Source: Chionoecetes opilio
Taxonomy: Eukaryota > Arthropoda > Malacostraca > Decapoda > Majidae
Length of the DNA: 64,000 nucleotides
NCBI GenBank assembly: GCA_016584305.1
Contig: JACEEZ010020423.1
Coordinates: 256,501-320,500 of the forward strand
Direction of reading: 5' to 3'
The position numbers and the translations under genes are program-made. Below, in pieces: positions 9,391 to 18,943 of the stretch. Under the pieces are notes generated by a model. The model was not told the origin of the DNA. It did not search any database and saw only the letters and a program-made list of their open reading frames with translations. The first letter of the stretch is position 1; every line of letters starts with the position of its first letter.

Positions 9391-10429
9391 TAAAAATTGT
9401 CAGAAATGCTTCATTTTTCAGTTATCTCCCCCTCCATAACAAACTTGGGGACCCGTCGGGAATGCGGGGGTTTTGGGCAGGGAAAATGGCAAGTATAGTC
9501 TTCCCATTTCATAGTCACTTTGGATGTGGCTGTCTGAGGCGTATGACCGCTAGCTGTGTTGCCACTTCACCCCCGCCACCTACTATAAACAATATTCCAC
9601 TCACCCGCTCCCCTACTCTCTCTCTCTAGATATCCTCTATTTGCCCCTCTAAGGTCTTCTATTTGCCTTCTCAATCTCTTCTAAGAAATATTTATTTACA
9701 TTGTAAATCATTTCCTTGGCTTGGCTGTGGAGAACATGTGAGGGAGTTGTAGGGGAAGCTTCCATGATGGATGACCTCGAATGAGTGAATCACCGCAGCC
9801 CGCAGGTCAGGGCCCGGAGCGTTGACCTGTGCTCACCCTACACGACAACGTCGCACAAGCAATGCTGCCGCAACTTATAGGGATGTGTACAAGCTCATTG
9901 TTTTGTCATCAGAAAACGAATCGTTCGTAGAATTATATGGTCTTATCATATAATTAAATGTACACAGAGTACTTAAAATTCATTTAGAATTAGTTAATAG
10001 TTAACAATATGAGAGATAGAGGGTGGCAGCGATGATGTGGCATATCCGCTAATCCTGCCAGCCACATCTAAAGTGACTTGATAATCTAAAAACACTATAG
10101 TTTTGTAATGATATTATATTATGTAAATGACGTAAAATATATCCGGTAAACACTCTTTGGGATGACATAAGGCTGAAAATATATACAAATATGTAACCGA
10201 TAAAGTCTACGGGAATTACTTCCCTATTCCTAGAAAAATCTCCCGTTAAATTTTTAACTACAACGGTAAAACTGAAGATTAATACAATACATGATACATG
10301 GACATTGGTTACGTAACTTGACATAAATGGGGGGCTGCGACCCCCTGCTAGTTCACTAACCTAACATGGACGTTGGTTGAGAAGTATAACCTTAAGCGGG
10401 GATAACTGCAAAATAATGCATTTCCTTTT
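9391..10429. other. Interior of inverted-repeat block, no gene seen
   Basis: Mixed-composition sequence with short CT and TA tracts. Small inverted segments near 10295 and 10360 share GGACRTTGGTT. No domain is recognised. Confidence 0.5.
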
Positions 10430-10525
10430 GAATGTGACCATCATCAAAATACATAGGAAAAAAAAAAAGAGTACTTTTAACCTCATACTCAATTACTGGT
10501 TGAAAGTACCAAAATACCAAAATGT
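10430..10525. repeat. Inverted partner of 9295-9390
   Basis: This is the reverse-complement match of the left arm (AGAGTACTTTTAACCTCATA, then CTCAATTACTGGTTGAAAGT). It includes an A-run at 10460-10469. Confidence 0.75.
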
Positions 10526-10689
10526 TAACCTAACCTGGACATTGGTACCCTAACTTAAAGTAATCGTCCAGACCCATTTTTTCTTTGCATAATTATGTTG
10601 AATGTTCATTCAAAATACCTAATCCACAAAAAATAATTAATTTCCACGCCTTATTTCACTAAAAACATGACTTTTGTAAAAAGCGCGGG

Positions 10690-11235
10690 AAAAACAACAG
10701 CCACATTCCAGCCTTGGCGACGTCACAGCAGGAAGCCTCCCAGCCCCGCCCGACACAGACACACGGAGACTCAGAGAAAAATACAGTACCCGAAGAATCC
10801 CGGGTGCTTCTGATATTTTTTGTGTGCGACACGGCACATACTTGCATCCTGCATGGGCACAGCAAGAAAGCTGTGCCCTTCCCGAGAGCTTAGCACCCAT
10901 TCACAAACCACACGGCGACGATATATGTGTGCAGACGTGTGGAGCAGCGGGTAGTAGCGAGCCCTCTCATCTCGGTGGCCTCGCTACTACCCGCCGCTCC
11001 ACACGTCTGCACACATATATCGTCGCCGCACAGGTTGCAAATGGGTGCTAAGCTCTCGGGAAAGGCACAGCCCCCCGCTGCACCCACACAGGATGCAAGT
11101 ACATGCCACATCGCACAAAAAATATATCAGAAACAACCAAAATTTCACAAGTACTACATTTTTCTCAGTCTCCGCGCATCTGTATCAAGCAGGGCTGGGA
11201 GGCTTCCTGCTGTGACGTCGCCGAGCCGTGGTGCG
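10690..11235. repeat. Foldback palindrome with about 250-base arms
   Basis: The arms are near-perfect around 10935-10965 and 10981-11015 (ATATATGTGTGCAGACGTGTGG on the left; its reverse complement on the right) with a loop of about 20 bases near 10965-10980. The arms continue outward through GAGAGCTTAGCACCCATT / AATGGGTGCTAAGCTCTCGG and the TGACGTCGCC / GGCGACGTCA segments. The DNA could extrude a very long hairpin. This is typical of foldback transposons. Confidence 0.85.
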
Positions 11236-11249
11236 TCATCTGCTGGCGA

Positions 11250-11540
11250 TCGGCGACGGTTCCAGGTACCCTCTCGTCGGTACCTGGAACTGTCGTCGAT
11301 AGGAATTCTGGTAAATATTCCGCAGGAGTTGGCGGGGTAAATTTTTACGACAGGACCAAACTTCCCTACACAATAGGGAGCATGGTTTTTGTTTACCTTA
11401 TTGTATTCTAAGAGACATTTTCTCTGAGCTTTCCGTTGCAAATCAATAGTTTCGGAGATATAGAACATTTTAGGTGAGAGGAGGAATACGTCTCCTTGTA
11501 TACAAAATGCCTCCCTCTTCCTCTTCTTGTGACCTGCATC
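11250..11540. repeat. Inverted repeat arm, partner 11900-12210
   Basis: This arm includes GGTACCTGGAACTGTCGTCG, ATTCCGCAGGAGTTGGC, TTCCCTACACAATAGGGA and TCTAAGAGACATTTTCTCTG. All are mirrored in the partner arm. The arms flank a 360-base spacer holding SINE-like and TTAGG sequence. Confidence 0.85.
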
Positions 11541-11579
11541 GCTTTTGTTTGGTATTTTATTAAACTTTTTTATTATTGG

Positions 11580-11640
11580 ACCCAGTTAAGAGGTTAAAGG
11601 TTAGGTAAGGTTAGGGGTTAGGTTAAGATAAGATAAGATT
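11580..11640. repeat. TTAGG-like degenerate telomeric repeat, part 1
   Basis: Short GGTTA/GGTAA motifs (AAGGTTAGGTAAGGTTAGGGG) precede the SINE-like segment. They form one telomere-like stretch with 11806-11880. Confidence 0.7.
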
Positions 11641-11806
11641 TTCATCCTATCTAGACACTTTGGAAGTACCAACTACAAGGTTATTGACTATACAAAGCGC
11701 CGCCCCATCAGCACGAACTAGGCGGACTCGAACCGCTGACCGAATGCACAGGGACGCTGCACATTGCGAGCTCACGTCTTTACCAACCTTGCCACCCTGA
11801 CGGGCA
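11641..11806 (-). mobile_element. tRNA-derived SINE-like fragment
   Basis: On the minus strand GGTGGCAAGGTTGGTAAAGA resembles a polymerase III A box and CGGTTCGAGTCCGCC matches a B box. They are spaced about 60 bases apart and followed by non-tRNA sequence ending near a GATAAGAT tract. A SINE head is more likely than a functional tRNA, because no cloverleaf acceptor stem is evident. Confidence 0.5.
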
Positions 11807-11882
11807 GGGGTTAGGTTAGGTTAGGTTAGGTAAGGTAAGGTAAGGTAAGGTAAGGTTCAGGTGAGGTTAGGTAAGGTAAGGT
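11806..11882. repeat. Interstitial TTAGG/TAAGG telomere-type repeat
   Basis: Four TTAGG units are followed by about six TAAGG units and mixed GTTAGG/GTAAGG units. (TTAGG)n is the telomeric repeat of most arthropods. This copy is internal, degenerate and enclosed in an inverted repeat. Confidence 0.85.
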
Positions 11883-11899
11883 AGCCACGGGTGCGCCTC

Positions 11900-12240
11900 C
11901 GAAACAAAAGTGATGCAGGTCACAAGGGGAGGAAGAGGGAGGCATTTTGTAAACAAAGGAGACGTATTCCTCCTCCCACCTAAAATGTTCATATTTCCGA
12001 AACTATTGATTTGCAACGGAAAGCTCAGAGAAAATGTCTCTTAGAATACAATAAGGTAAATAAAAACCGTGAACTTCCCTATTGTGTAGGGAAGTTTGGT
12101 GGTCGTAAAAATTTACCCTGCCAACTCCTGCGGAATATTTACCAGAATTCCTATCGACGACAGTTCCAGGTACCGACGAGAGAGTACCTGGAACTGTCGC
12201 CGATCGGAACTCTCGTCGCCGTCGGCGAGTGTTCCATTTT
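11900..12240. repeat. Inverted repeat arm, partner 11250-11540
   Basis: This is the reverse-complement copy of the earlier arm (CAGAGAAAATGTCTCTTAGA, GCCAACTCCTGCGGAAT, CGACGACAGTTCCAGGTACC) and carries a few indels. It ends in a GGCGACGAGAG-type motif shared with the outermost arms. Confidence 0.85.
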
Positions 12241-12359
12241 TTTATATTACAGGACCCAATATATACATTTAATCAGGTTTTACCAGTGTTTCTGCATTCA
12301 GGGATGAAATATGAGCAATAGCTTGATCAGTTAGGTTAGGTGCCAATGTCCAGGTTAGG

Positions 12360-12770
12360 TTAAAATTTCCACGTCGGCGAGAGTTCTCGGGGTAATAATG
12401 GAGGAGTTTCACGTTCGTTTTCAGAGACACCAAGTACTTTTTCTTGGCCTACAATAGGTGCTTGTTCTAATGGTGCTAGTTTTATTTTGCGCAAAAAAAA
12501 CAAAAAAACAAAAAAAAAAAAACCTAACCTAACCTTACATGTTTTAAAGAAACCTAACCTAACCTTAACCACAAAATATACATTTTTTTTTTTTTTTGGT
12601 TTGGTTTGCGCAAAATAAAACTAACACCTATTGTAGGCCAAGAAAAAGTAGTTGGTGTGTCTGAAAGCGAACGTGAAACTCTCCTCCATTATAACCGTTC
12701 TCGGTTGGTGTTTCGGCGAGAATTCCTATCGGCGACAGTTCCAGGTACCGACGAGAGTACCAAGGCCTGT
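12360..12770. repeat. Smaller inverted repeat adjoining PAXBP1 exon 1
   Basis: Bases 12395-12495 are mirrored at 12605-12700 (GGAGGAGTTTCACGTTCG / CGAACGTGAAACTCTCC; GGCCTACAATAGGTG / CACCTATTGTAGGCC). Homopolymer A and T tracts and CCTAACCTAACC lie in the loop. The outer end (12698-12755) pairs with 9238-9285. The arm stops about 140 bases short of the exon 1 donor. Confidence 0.8.
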
Positions 12771-12779
12771 GACAGTGAC

Positions 12780-12896
12780 ACTAGAGGTAACAAACCTAAC
12801 AGTGAAGCACAGCACCACACAGCACACCTTACCACAGCACCACACAGCACACCACACAGCACCACCACACAGCACAACACGCCTTACCACAGCAAC
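12780..12896. repeat. ACCACACAGCAC short tandem repeat
   Basis: Degenerate repeats of CACCACACAGCACA lie immediately inside the intron from exon 1 of PAXBP1. Confidence 0.7.
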
Positions 12897-12906
12897 AAAA
12901 GCTCAC

Positions 12907-13117
12907 CTTCCAGCTCGTCCTCGAAGCTCAGCACAGACTGTTTCTTGGGTTCCGTTGTCTTCTCTTTAACCTTCTTTTTCTCCTTTTTCCCGCCGGGTGG
13001 CAGGTTGGAATTGCTGTCATCTGTACTGATCACGCCTGCCGCCTCGCCCTCCGCCACGGGCTCCTCCTCGCTCAGCCTCCGTTGTCGGATATTAAGATTT
13101 TTGCGTTTCTTGAACAT
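12907..13117 (-). CDS. PAXBP1: PAXBP1 (GCFC1) exon 1 with start codon
   Basis: The reading frame starts MFKKRKNLNIRQRRLSEEE, runs through an acidic/Ser stretch and a basic run (GGKKEKKKVKEKT), and ends KKQSVLSFEDELE before a GTGAGC donor. This matches the N-terminus of PAXBP1/GCFC1, which begins MF(R/K)K..R.N.R.R and has an LLSF(Q/E)DE block. PAXBP1 is a nuclear GCF-domain protein linked to PAX3/7-dependent transcription and, in related proteins, to spliceosome disassembly. I chose the Met at 13117 because an in-frame upstream Met (13159) adds residues not conserved in the family. The exon ends in phase 1, which matches exon 2 at 1625. The GCF domain itself lies outside the window. Confidence 0.75.
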
Positions 13118-13640
13118 CGCGTTGCCTTCCACCATGACACCGCCGAGGACCTGAAGCACTGCCGCTTTGGCTTTATTATATACCTCTTTACATCAGCTTG
13201 TTATGAAATGTATCTTATCCACGTCAAACATTATATGTATTTCTTGTATTTCTAGACCAATATTGAATATCGTTTTTACGCTTAATCACAATATAAGATC
13301 TACCCATCTACCTACCTTTGGTAGGCTACCTACGTACGGTACCGCTTTCGTTTCATTATCTAATATCTAATCCCATCTTTTCTATTTTGAAAAATGTACT
13401 CTTCTGTGTGTATTTTCGGTTAATACTTCATATTGTATTAGAAATGTGATGGTTATGTACACGCAAAACATGTTTTGTGTTTTGTTTTAAATGACGTGAT
13501 AGTGTACCGTAGATCAAAGTAACAAATACCAAGTAAACCCACTTCGTATACGAGAAAAAAAATCTGCCCGCGCGGCTGGCAACTCAGGTCAAATAGTGAC
13601 GTAGGCGGAGCGTCCACAGGTCAGTCGCTTGGGTGACCTA
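13118..13640. promoter_or_regulatory. Upstream region of PAXBP1 (putative promoter)
   Basis: This is about 500 bases between the PAXBP1 start and the first intergenic transposon. It is AT-rich, with CCTACCTTTGGTAGGCTACCTACG just upstream. No clear TATA box was identified. Promoter status is inferred from position only. Confidence 0.35.
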
Positions 13641-13759
13641 CCGTAGATAACAGTGAAGTCGCCAGGCGCCATATATTACCAATTATAGCATTACTACATA
13701 TTTTTATGTGCCACTGAAGATGATACACAGTAGTTTATATCATGACTGTATAATCTACC

Positions 13760-13936
13760 TGTGAGTGTGTGTGGCAACCCTCATCTTCCCGCCACATCTC
13801 AGCGTCACCCTAGGCGGGCAGTTGTGACTCCGGCGAGGCAGTGACCAGTCGTCCTGTCAGCTCTCTGTAATTAGAGGTTAAGTCTCCAATAAACATCGCG
13901 CCGCGCCCCCAGCCCTTCTGTGTTCCAACCCCAATA
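13760..13936 (+). repeat. 5' LTR of Ty3-type retrotransposon
   Basis: About 177 bases starting TGTGAGTGTGTGTGGCAACC and ending CCAACCCCAATA. It is flanked on the left by CTACC (13755-13759), which recurs after the 3' LTR. From TGTGTGGCA onward it differs from the 3' LTR by a handful of substitutions. An AATAAA (13889-13894) may serve as poly(A) signal. Confidence 0.9.
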
Positions 13937-14618
13937 TGTCGTAGTATCTTCAGGGGCTCATGGAGGAAGGCATGGGCGGCGTAGAGACGCCTCCGGCAGG
14001 CAGCGGGGGCGCGGGAACAGCCGCGTGGTCCACCCTGCCGCCATACCATAACGCCACGCGTTATACACCAAGCCCCGACATCACACCAGCCACTCAGCAA
14101 CTCTGGCCAACGACCCGGCAGCATCGCCCACCACCTCCTCCAGGACCAGGGGGAGCGACCGTGGGCATGTCGCCGGCAACTTTTGAGGCATGGGCCACCA
14201 GCGTAGAGGACTACAGTTCTGCGGTTGGGCGGCACCCACAGCGGCACCTTATGTGCGCCTCCTTTGTAACACAGAGGTGCAACAGCGCATCGACGCGCGC
14301 CTGGGCAAGCAAGTGTTCAGGCAGCTCTCAACCACGGAGGCAATCGACGTTGTGAGAAGCGTGGTGATCGGTACACGCTGTATCATCGGAGCGTGGGCGG
14401 AATTCTTCTCTCTAGCACAGGCATCGAGTGACAGTGTGTGTGCGTATATCTCCCAGTGCCGCGCCAAAGCGAATGAGTGCGGCTTTAGGTGCCCTGAGTG
14501 CCAGTGCTCCTTAGAGGAGTACATGCTCAGCAAGAAAATAGTGATGGGGCTACGTGATCGCAACATGAAAGCGGGGGTGTTGCGTGCTTCCCACGCCTCG
14601 AGTCATTCAGTGAAATAG
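13937..14618 (+). pseudogene. Ty3-type retrotransposon gag region
   Basis: Two overlapping frames (13960-14355 and 14190-14618) together cover a Gag-like protein. The first has FEAWATSVEDY. The second has EVQQRIDARLGKQVF, EAIDVVRSVVIG, SDSVCAYISQCRAKANECGF and KIVMGLRDRNMKAGVL, and ends at a stop. The frame switch near 14220 is a break. Gag proteins assemble the retrotransposon particle. The zinc knuckle lies downstream in the next frame. Confidence 0.65.
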
Positions 14619-14639
14619 TTTCGCTTTGTGTGAAATTTT

Positions 14640-15642
14640 TGAGGCCACGGAAATGGCGAGTGAGCAACCTTCGAGCTACGTAGCCAGTGTGGGGGTCGGT
14701 GACACACTACCCCCGCCCGTCATGGCTCTACACCACGAGGTGGCGGCAGCGGGCCCCGCGCGCCGGCTTAGCGGACAAGGAAAAATCCGCCAAGACGGAG
14801 TCCGGCGGGGACGCAGGCGGTGCACAGCATGCGGTGAATCTGAGTGTACAGGTGGGCGTCAGTGCAGAGCGTTTGCAGCGACATGCCGTTGTTGCGGCCA
14901 GAAGGGGCACTTCTGGCGCCTGTGTCCGGCCCTCACCCCCCAGGGCGGCGCTCGTCCGCCCGCCCACCATTCGAACTTCACCCCTACCTCCGGTGCAGTG
15001 ACCGTTGGAGGAGTGGAGATGGCGGCGTCGCTGCCCGTGGTGATCAGCTGCTCACGCCCTCGCGCCACGTGTCCCTACACAGCAGTGGCGGACACTAGGG
15101 CGCAAGTGTCTGTGGCGGGTCGCCTACTGTTTGGGGGACCTCGGCATTCCCAACGTCAGCTCCAGGCTACACCCACGGCAGTCACCCACGTTTGCCGGGG
15201 GCAGCATGCGCCTCCTGGGAACCATCACATGTCAGTCCCCGGTGGGGACTGTCTCCACCACAGAGTGCATCTACATAGCCGAAGGCGTGCAGCAACTCTA
15301 CCTATCGCTCAAGGCATGCAAGGCCCTTCGCCTGGTCCATCACACCTTCCCGCGCCCCCTTTCGCCCACCAATGTGTGTGCTGTGGAGCCATCAGACACC
15401 CAACAAGACCCACGTCGCCCGGAATCGCCACCTCACGAACTTGTAGAGGAGAACGTCGATCGCCTCGAGAAATGGTTCTTGGAGCACTTCGGGCGCACTG
15501 TGTTTGCCATGGGACGCACGCCGCTACCAGAGATGAGCGGTCCGCCTCACCACGTCCACCTACGGCCCGACACACGCCCCCACGCAGTCCACGTCCCAGC
15601 CTCAGTCCCGCTCCACTTCTTTGACGAGATACGACGATGTTG
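14640..15642 (+). pseudogene. Ty3-type zinc knuckle and protease region
   Basis: The zinc knuckle CRCCGQKGHFWRLC (C-x2-C-x4-H-x4-C) lies near 14886-14927. It is followed by an aspartic protease whose active-site motif near 15088 reads DTRA instead of the usual D-T/S-G-A, so it is likely inactive. A frame change near 15130 leads into a second frame with GGSMRLLGTITC, LYLSLKACKAL and LEKWFLEHF, ending at 15643. No intact protease-polymerase frame remains. Confidence 0.7.
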
Positions 15643-16229
15643 ACAAGGGTATCATCGAGGCGGTGCCCGCAGGCGAGCCCACCGAGTGGTGCTCCAGAAT
15701 GGTGGTAGTGCCAAAAAAGGACGGAAGGCCCCGTCGCACGGTCGACTTTCAGCGCTTCAACCGTGCGAGCCTCAGAGAGACACACCACACCAGACCGCCC
15801 TTCGACCTCGTCTCTAGCGTGCCCAAACACACATTTAAGACCGCAGAGGGCGCATACTCGGGCTACCACCAGGTCCCCCTCGACGAGGAGAGCCGCAAGC
15901 TCACAACATTCATCACCCCCTGGGGGCGCTACCGGTACCGCCGCACCCCCATGGGCCACTGCGCTTCGCAGGACGCGTTCATAAAGCATTTTGACGACAC
16001 CATCACCGACGTGCCCAGGAAGCTCAAGTACGTGGACGACACTTACTCCACGACAGCAGCGTCAGCGACGCCTTCTGGCACACATACAGTTTTCTCCAGA
16101 GGTGCATGGAGAGCGGTGTCACTCAGCGACCTGACAAGTTCCGCTTCTGCAGGAGGAGCGTCACCTTTGCCGGCTACCTCCTGGGCTGGGAAGGGTACCA
16201 GCCAAGCCGCGACCTCGTCAACAGCATAA
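15621..16229 (+). pseudogene. Ty3-type reverse transcriptase, broken
   Basis: Fingers/palm motifs are visible: GIIEAVPAGEPTEWCSRMV, VVPKKDGRPRRTVDFQ, FITPWGRYRYRRTPMG, then KYVDDTYS (YVDD box). At motif A the expected aspartate is absent: the stretch reads KTAEGAYSGYHQ. The frame is lost after the YVDD box near 16060. Confidence 0.8.
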
Positions 16230-16377
16230 CCGACTTCAAGATGCCCCCCATGACTGACGTGCGTCATGGTCGGCCTCGTCAACCAGGTCGCGCCCTTCCT
16301 GCGGTCGCCCCTGTCATGGAGCCCTTCAGGGAGCTACTCAGAAACCGGGTGGGAAGGCAGAGTACTGGGACAAGCAG

Positions 16378-17202
16378 TTGGAGGCGCTCTTCACCTCCGC
16401 CAAAGACACTATTGGGCGATTGGCGGCCGAGGGACTGCGCTTCTATGATGTGTCGCGCCCTACAGCAGTCCTCACTGACTACAGCCGCCAGGGTATTGGC
16501 TTCCTTGTCCTGCAGCAGTACTGCGAGGTGGTCTCGGAGAAGTCGCCGCTATGCTGCCCTGGCGGGTGGAAACATTGTGCTCTGTGGCAGCGACATCTCA
16601 CGGCGGCCGAGAGGAACTACAGCGCCCTCGAGGGGGAAGCGCTCGCCATCGCCTGGTGCCTAAAGAAGGCACGCCTCTTCCTCCTTGGCTGCAAAAACCT
16701 CACGCTCGTCACAGACCACAAGGCCCTTACAAGGATTTTCGGAGACAAGGAGCTAAAGGACATAGCCAACCCCCGAATCCTCAACCTAAAAGAGAAGACG
16801 CTAATGTTCACCTTCCGCATCAAGTACCTGAAGGGCGACACCAACTGCGCAGCAGACGCCTTGCGCGCTAACCCGATCCTGTCAGGTTGGGCCAGAGGAT
16901 CGGACGAAGACGATGAAGAGCTGGTATGCGCAGCCATGACCGCAGCCACGGCCGCGGCAGCCGAGGACGAGGTGGGGCATGTTGTGGACCTTCATCAAGT
17001 GGAGGAAGAGGCTGCACGGGACGAGGAGTACCGGCTCTTGCGGGAATGCGTAGCCAATGACGGCTGGGCTGAACGAAAGGATGGGAGCCGCTCGCCCTCC
17101 GCCAGTACTTCAAGATGCGGCGCCACCTCTCCTGCCAAGGGAATATCGTCCTTTACACCTGTGACGAGAAACACCCGCGGCTCGTCATACCTGCGGCCCT
17201 GA
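16378..17202 (+). pseudogene. Ty3-type RNase H domain
   Basis: The frame reads VLTDYSRQGIGFLVLQ, then RHLTAAERNYSALEGEALAI, LVTDHKALTRIF and IKYLKGDTNCAADAL, the RNase H order of Ty3 Pol. It then runs acidic and continues toward the integrase zinc-binding region, with a further frame change near 17115. Confidence 0.8.
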
Positions 17203-18305
17203 GGCGTGCAGTCCTCGCGAACCTTCATGCGGGGCACCAGGGCAGGAATTCAATGCTACGCAGGGCGAGGCAGTCAGTCTACTGGCCAGGGATTGACGCG
17301 GAGGTGGAGCAGAAGAGGCGCCAATGTGCGGTATGCGATACGCACGCCCCCTCCAGCCCCGCAGAGAACCCTCTTGCCCACCCCGCCCCGCAGTTTCCCC
17401 ATTCCAGCAGGTGGTGGCTGATTTATTTCAACTGGACGGCCACACCTATATCGCCGTCGCTGACAGGCTCTCATGGATGGCTCGAAGTGGAGCACCTGTC
17501 AGGCGACGCCACCAGTGCACGCCTCATCACGGTGTTCCGACGATGGTTCAAAGCGCTTCGGCATCCCCAAGAGGAGCTGTCGTGCGATGGGAGAACGAAC
17601 CTCACCAGCCAGGAATCCAGGGGCTTCCTCGACACCTGGCGTGTGCGGCTGAGGGTCTCATCAACACATTACCCCCAGTCTAACGGCCGCGCAGAGGCGG
17701 CTGTCAAGTGTGCCAAGAGGTTGCTACGCGGCAACACTGGCCGGAACGGCTCCCTGGACACCGACGCCGCTGCATGGGCCATCATGCAGTACCTCAACAC
17801 CCCCCCGCAGGGCTCCGAAGCCTCCCCAGCCCAGCTGATCACAGGACGTCAGCTGCAGGACGCCATACCTGTGGACGCGTCGCTCTATGAGGTGAGCGAG
17901 CGATGGGCGTGGCTGCTGCGGGAGCGCGAACGGGCCATGGCCCGCTCTGGGGACAGTGCAGCTTCCCGGCATGACCAAACAGCCCACAACCTCGAGCCCC
18001 TCACGCCCGGCCTACGGACCCGCATCTTAAACCCCGGCAGTGGGCGCTGGGATCGCGCAGGCACTGTCCTGGAGACTACGGCACCCAGGCAGTACTTGGT
18101 GCGGCTGGACGGCAGCGGGCGCACCACCATCAGGAACCGGCGCCACCTACGCCCTCTCACGGGCGTTCAGGCGCACGACGACGGGACAACAGTGATGCCT
18201 GGCGCCACCCCGCCCAGCCAAGGAAGGCCTCAACGCCACAGACGGGCACCACGCCACCTGCTGGACTACGTGTTAGGTAACGCCACCCCTCAGGCAACAC
18301 ACTGA
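17115..18305 (+). CDS. Ty3-type integrase, long open frame
   Basis: A 396-codon open frame. An H2C2-type zinc domain (HAGHQGRNSMLRRARQSVYW, then CAVCDTHAP) is followed by a degraded first part of the core. It then has ELSCDGRTNLTS (second acidic residue) and STHYPQSNGRAEAAVKCAKR (third acidic residue region), plus a C-terminal basic tail. A local frame disturbance near 17400-17470 (WWLIYFNWTAT) removes the expected first Asp context. It is part of the same dead element. Confidence 0.75.
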   Translation: MRRHLSCQGNIVLYTCDEKHPRLVIPAALRRAVLANLHAGHQGRNSMLRRARQSVYWPGIDAEVEQKRRQCAVCDTHAPSSPAENPLAHPAPQFPHSSRWWLIYFNWTATPISPSLTGSHGWLEVEHLSGDATSARLITVFRRWFKALRHPQEELSCDGRTNLTSQESRGFLDTWRVRLRVSSTHYPQSNGRAEAAVKCAKRLLRGNTGRNGSLDTDAAAWAIMQYLNTPPQGSEASPAQLITGRQLQDAIPVDASLYEVSERWAWLLRERERAMARSGDSAASRHDQTAHNLEPLTPGLRTRILNPGSGRWDRAGTVLETTAPRQYLVRLDGSGRTTIRNRRHLRPLTGVQAHDDGTTVMPGATPPSQGRPQRHRRAPRHLLDYVLGNATPQATH

Positions 18306-18412
18306 GTGCCACACATATCACAAAATGTGTTTGTATCCCTCGGTTCACTCTTTTTCAAATGTTTCTGTTTTATCATTACACCGCCCACGGTGAGCTATTT
18401 GTGTAATTGGGG

Positions 18413-18597
18413 GGTGAGTGTGGGGGGGTGTGTGGCAGCCCTCATCTTCCCGCCACATCTCAGCGTCACCCTAGGCGGGCAGTTGTGACTCCGGCGAGAC
18501 AGTGACCAGTCGTCCTGTCAGCTCTCTGTAATTAGAGATTAAGTCTCCAATAAACATCGCGCCGCGCCCCCAGGCCTTCTGTGTTCCAACCCCAATA
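18413..18597 (+). repeat. 3' LTR of Ty3-type retrotransposon
   Basis: Matches the 5' LTR from TGTGTGGCAGCCC (18429) to CCAACCCCAATA (18597). Its first bases carry an expanded G-run. It is preceded by a G-rich polypurine-like tract (ATTGGGGGG) and followed by CTACC (18598-18602), the target duplication. Confidence 0.9.
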
Positions 18598-18943
18598 CTA
18601 CCCTGTTTCAGCGTTGTTTTATGCTTTGTAGCTGCAAGTATAGACGGTTTCAAATTTCACTACGCGGTTTTTTTTCGGGCGACGACGACAGCGGTACGAC
18701 ACTCAGTAAATAAACACTAGATGGCGACTCTACTGTTGGTAGCCACTTTGTAGATATTTTTGTAATTTGTTCATTTATAGCCCTACTATGACACAGATGA
18801 AGACACAAAATGACACAGACTCTCCAGATAGCCCCTTCAAACTTTCCTGAAATCATGGATGTAGCAATGTAAGTATTAACGCCACCACACGTCTGTAAAC
18901 AGAAAAAAAAGTTGTCCTGGCGACTTTACTGTTATCTACGGTA

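Larger units (their letters stand above)
13641..18941. mobile_element. TA-flanked inverted-repeat transposon, copy 1, split by a Ty3 element
   Basis: The left end is CCGTAGATAACAGTGAAGTCGCC after TA (13639-13640). The right end is its reverse complement with one change, GGCGACTTTACTGTTATCTACGG, followed by TA (18942-18943). Left flank 13641-13759 and right flank 18598-18941 together equal the ordinary element seen at 29227-29880. The TA duplication suggests a Tc1/mariner-type MITE. An LTR retrotransposon occupies 13760-18597. Confidence 0.85.

Noticed and set aside
11806..11882. Chromosome end
   Set aside because: The TTAGG units are few and degenerate and are flanked on both sides by gene-bearing sequence.
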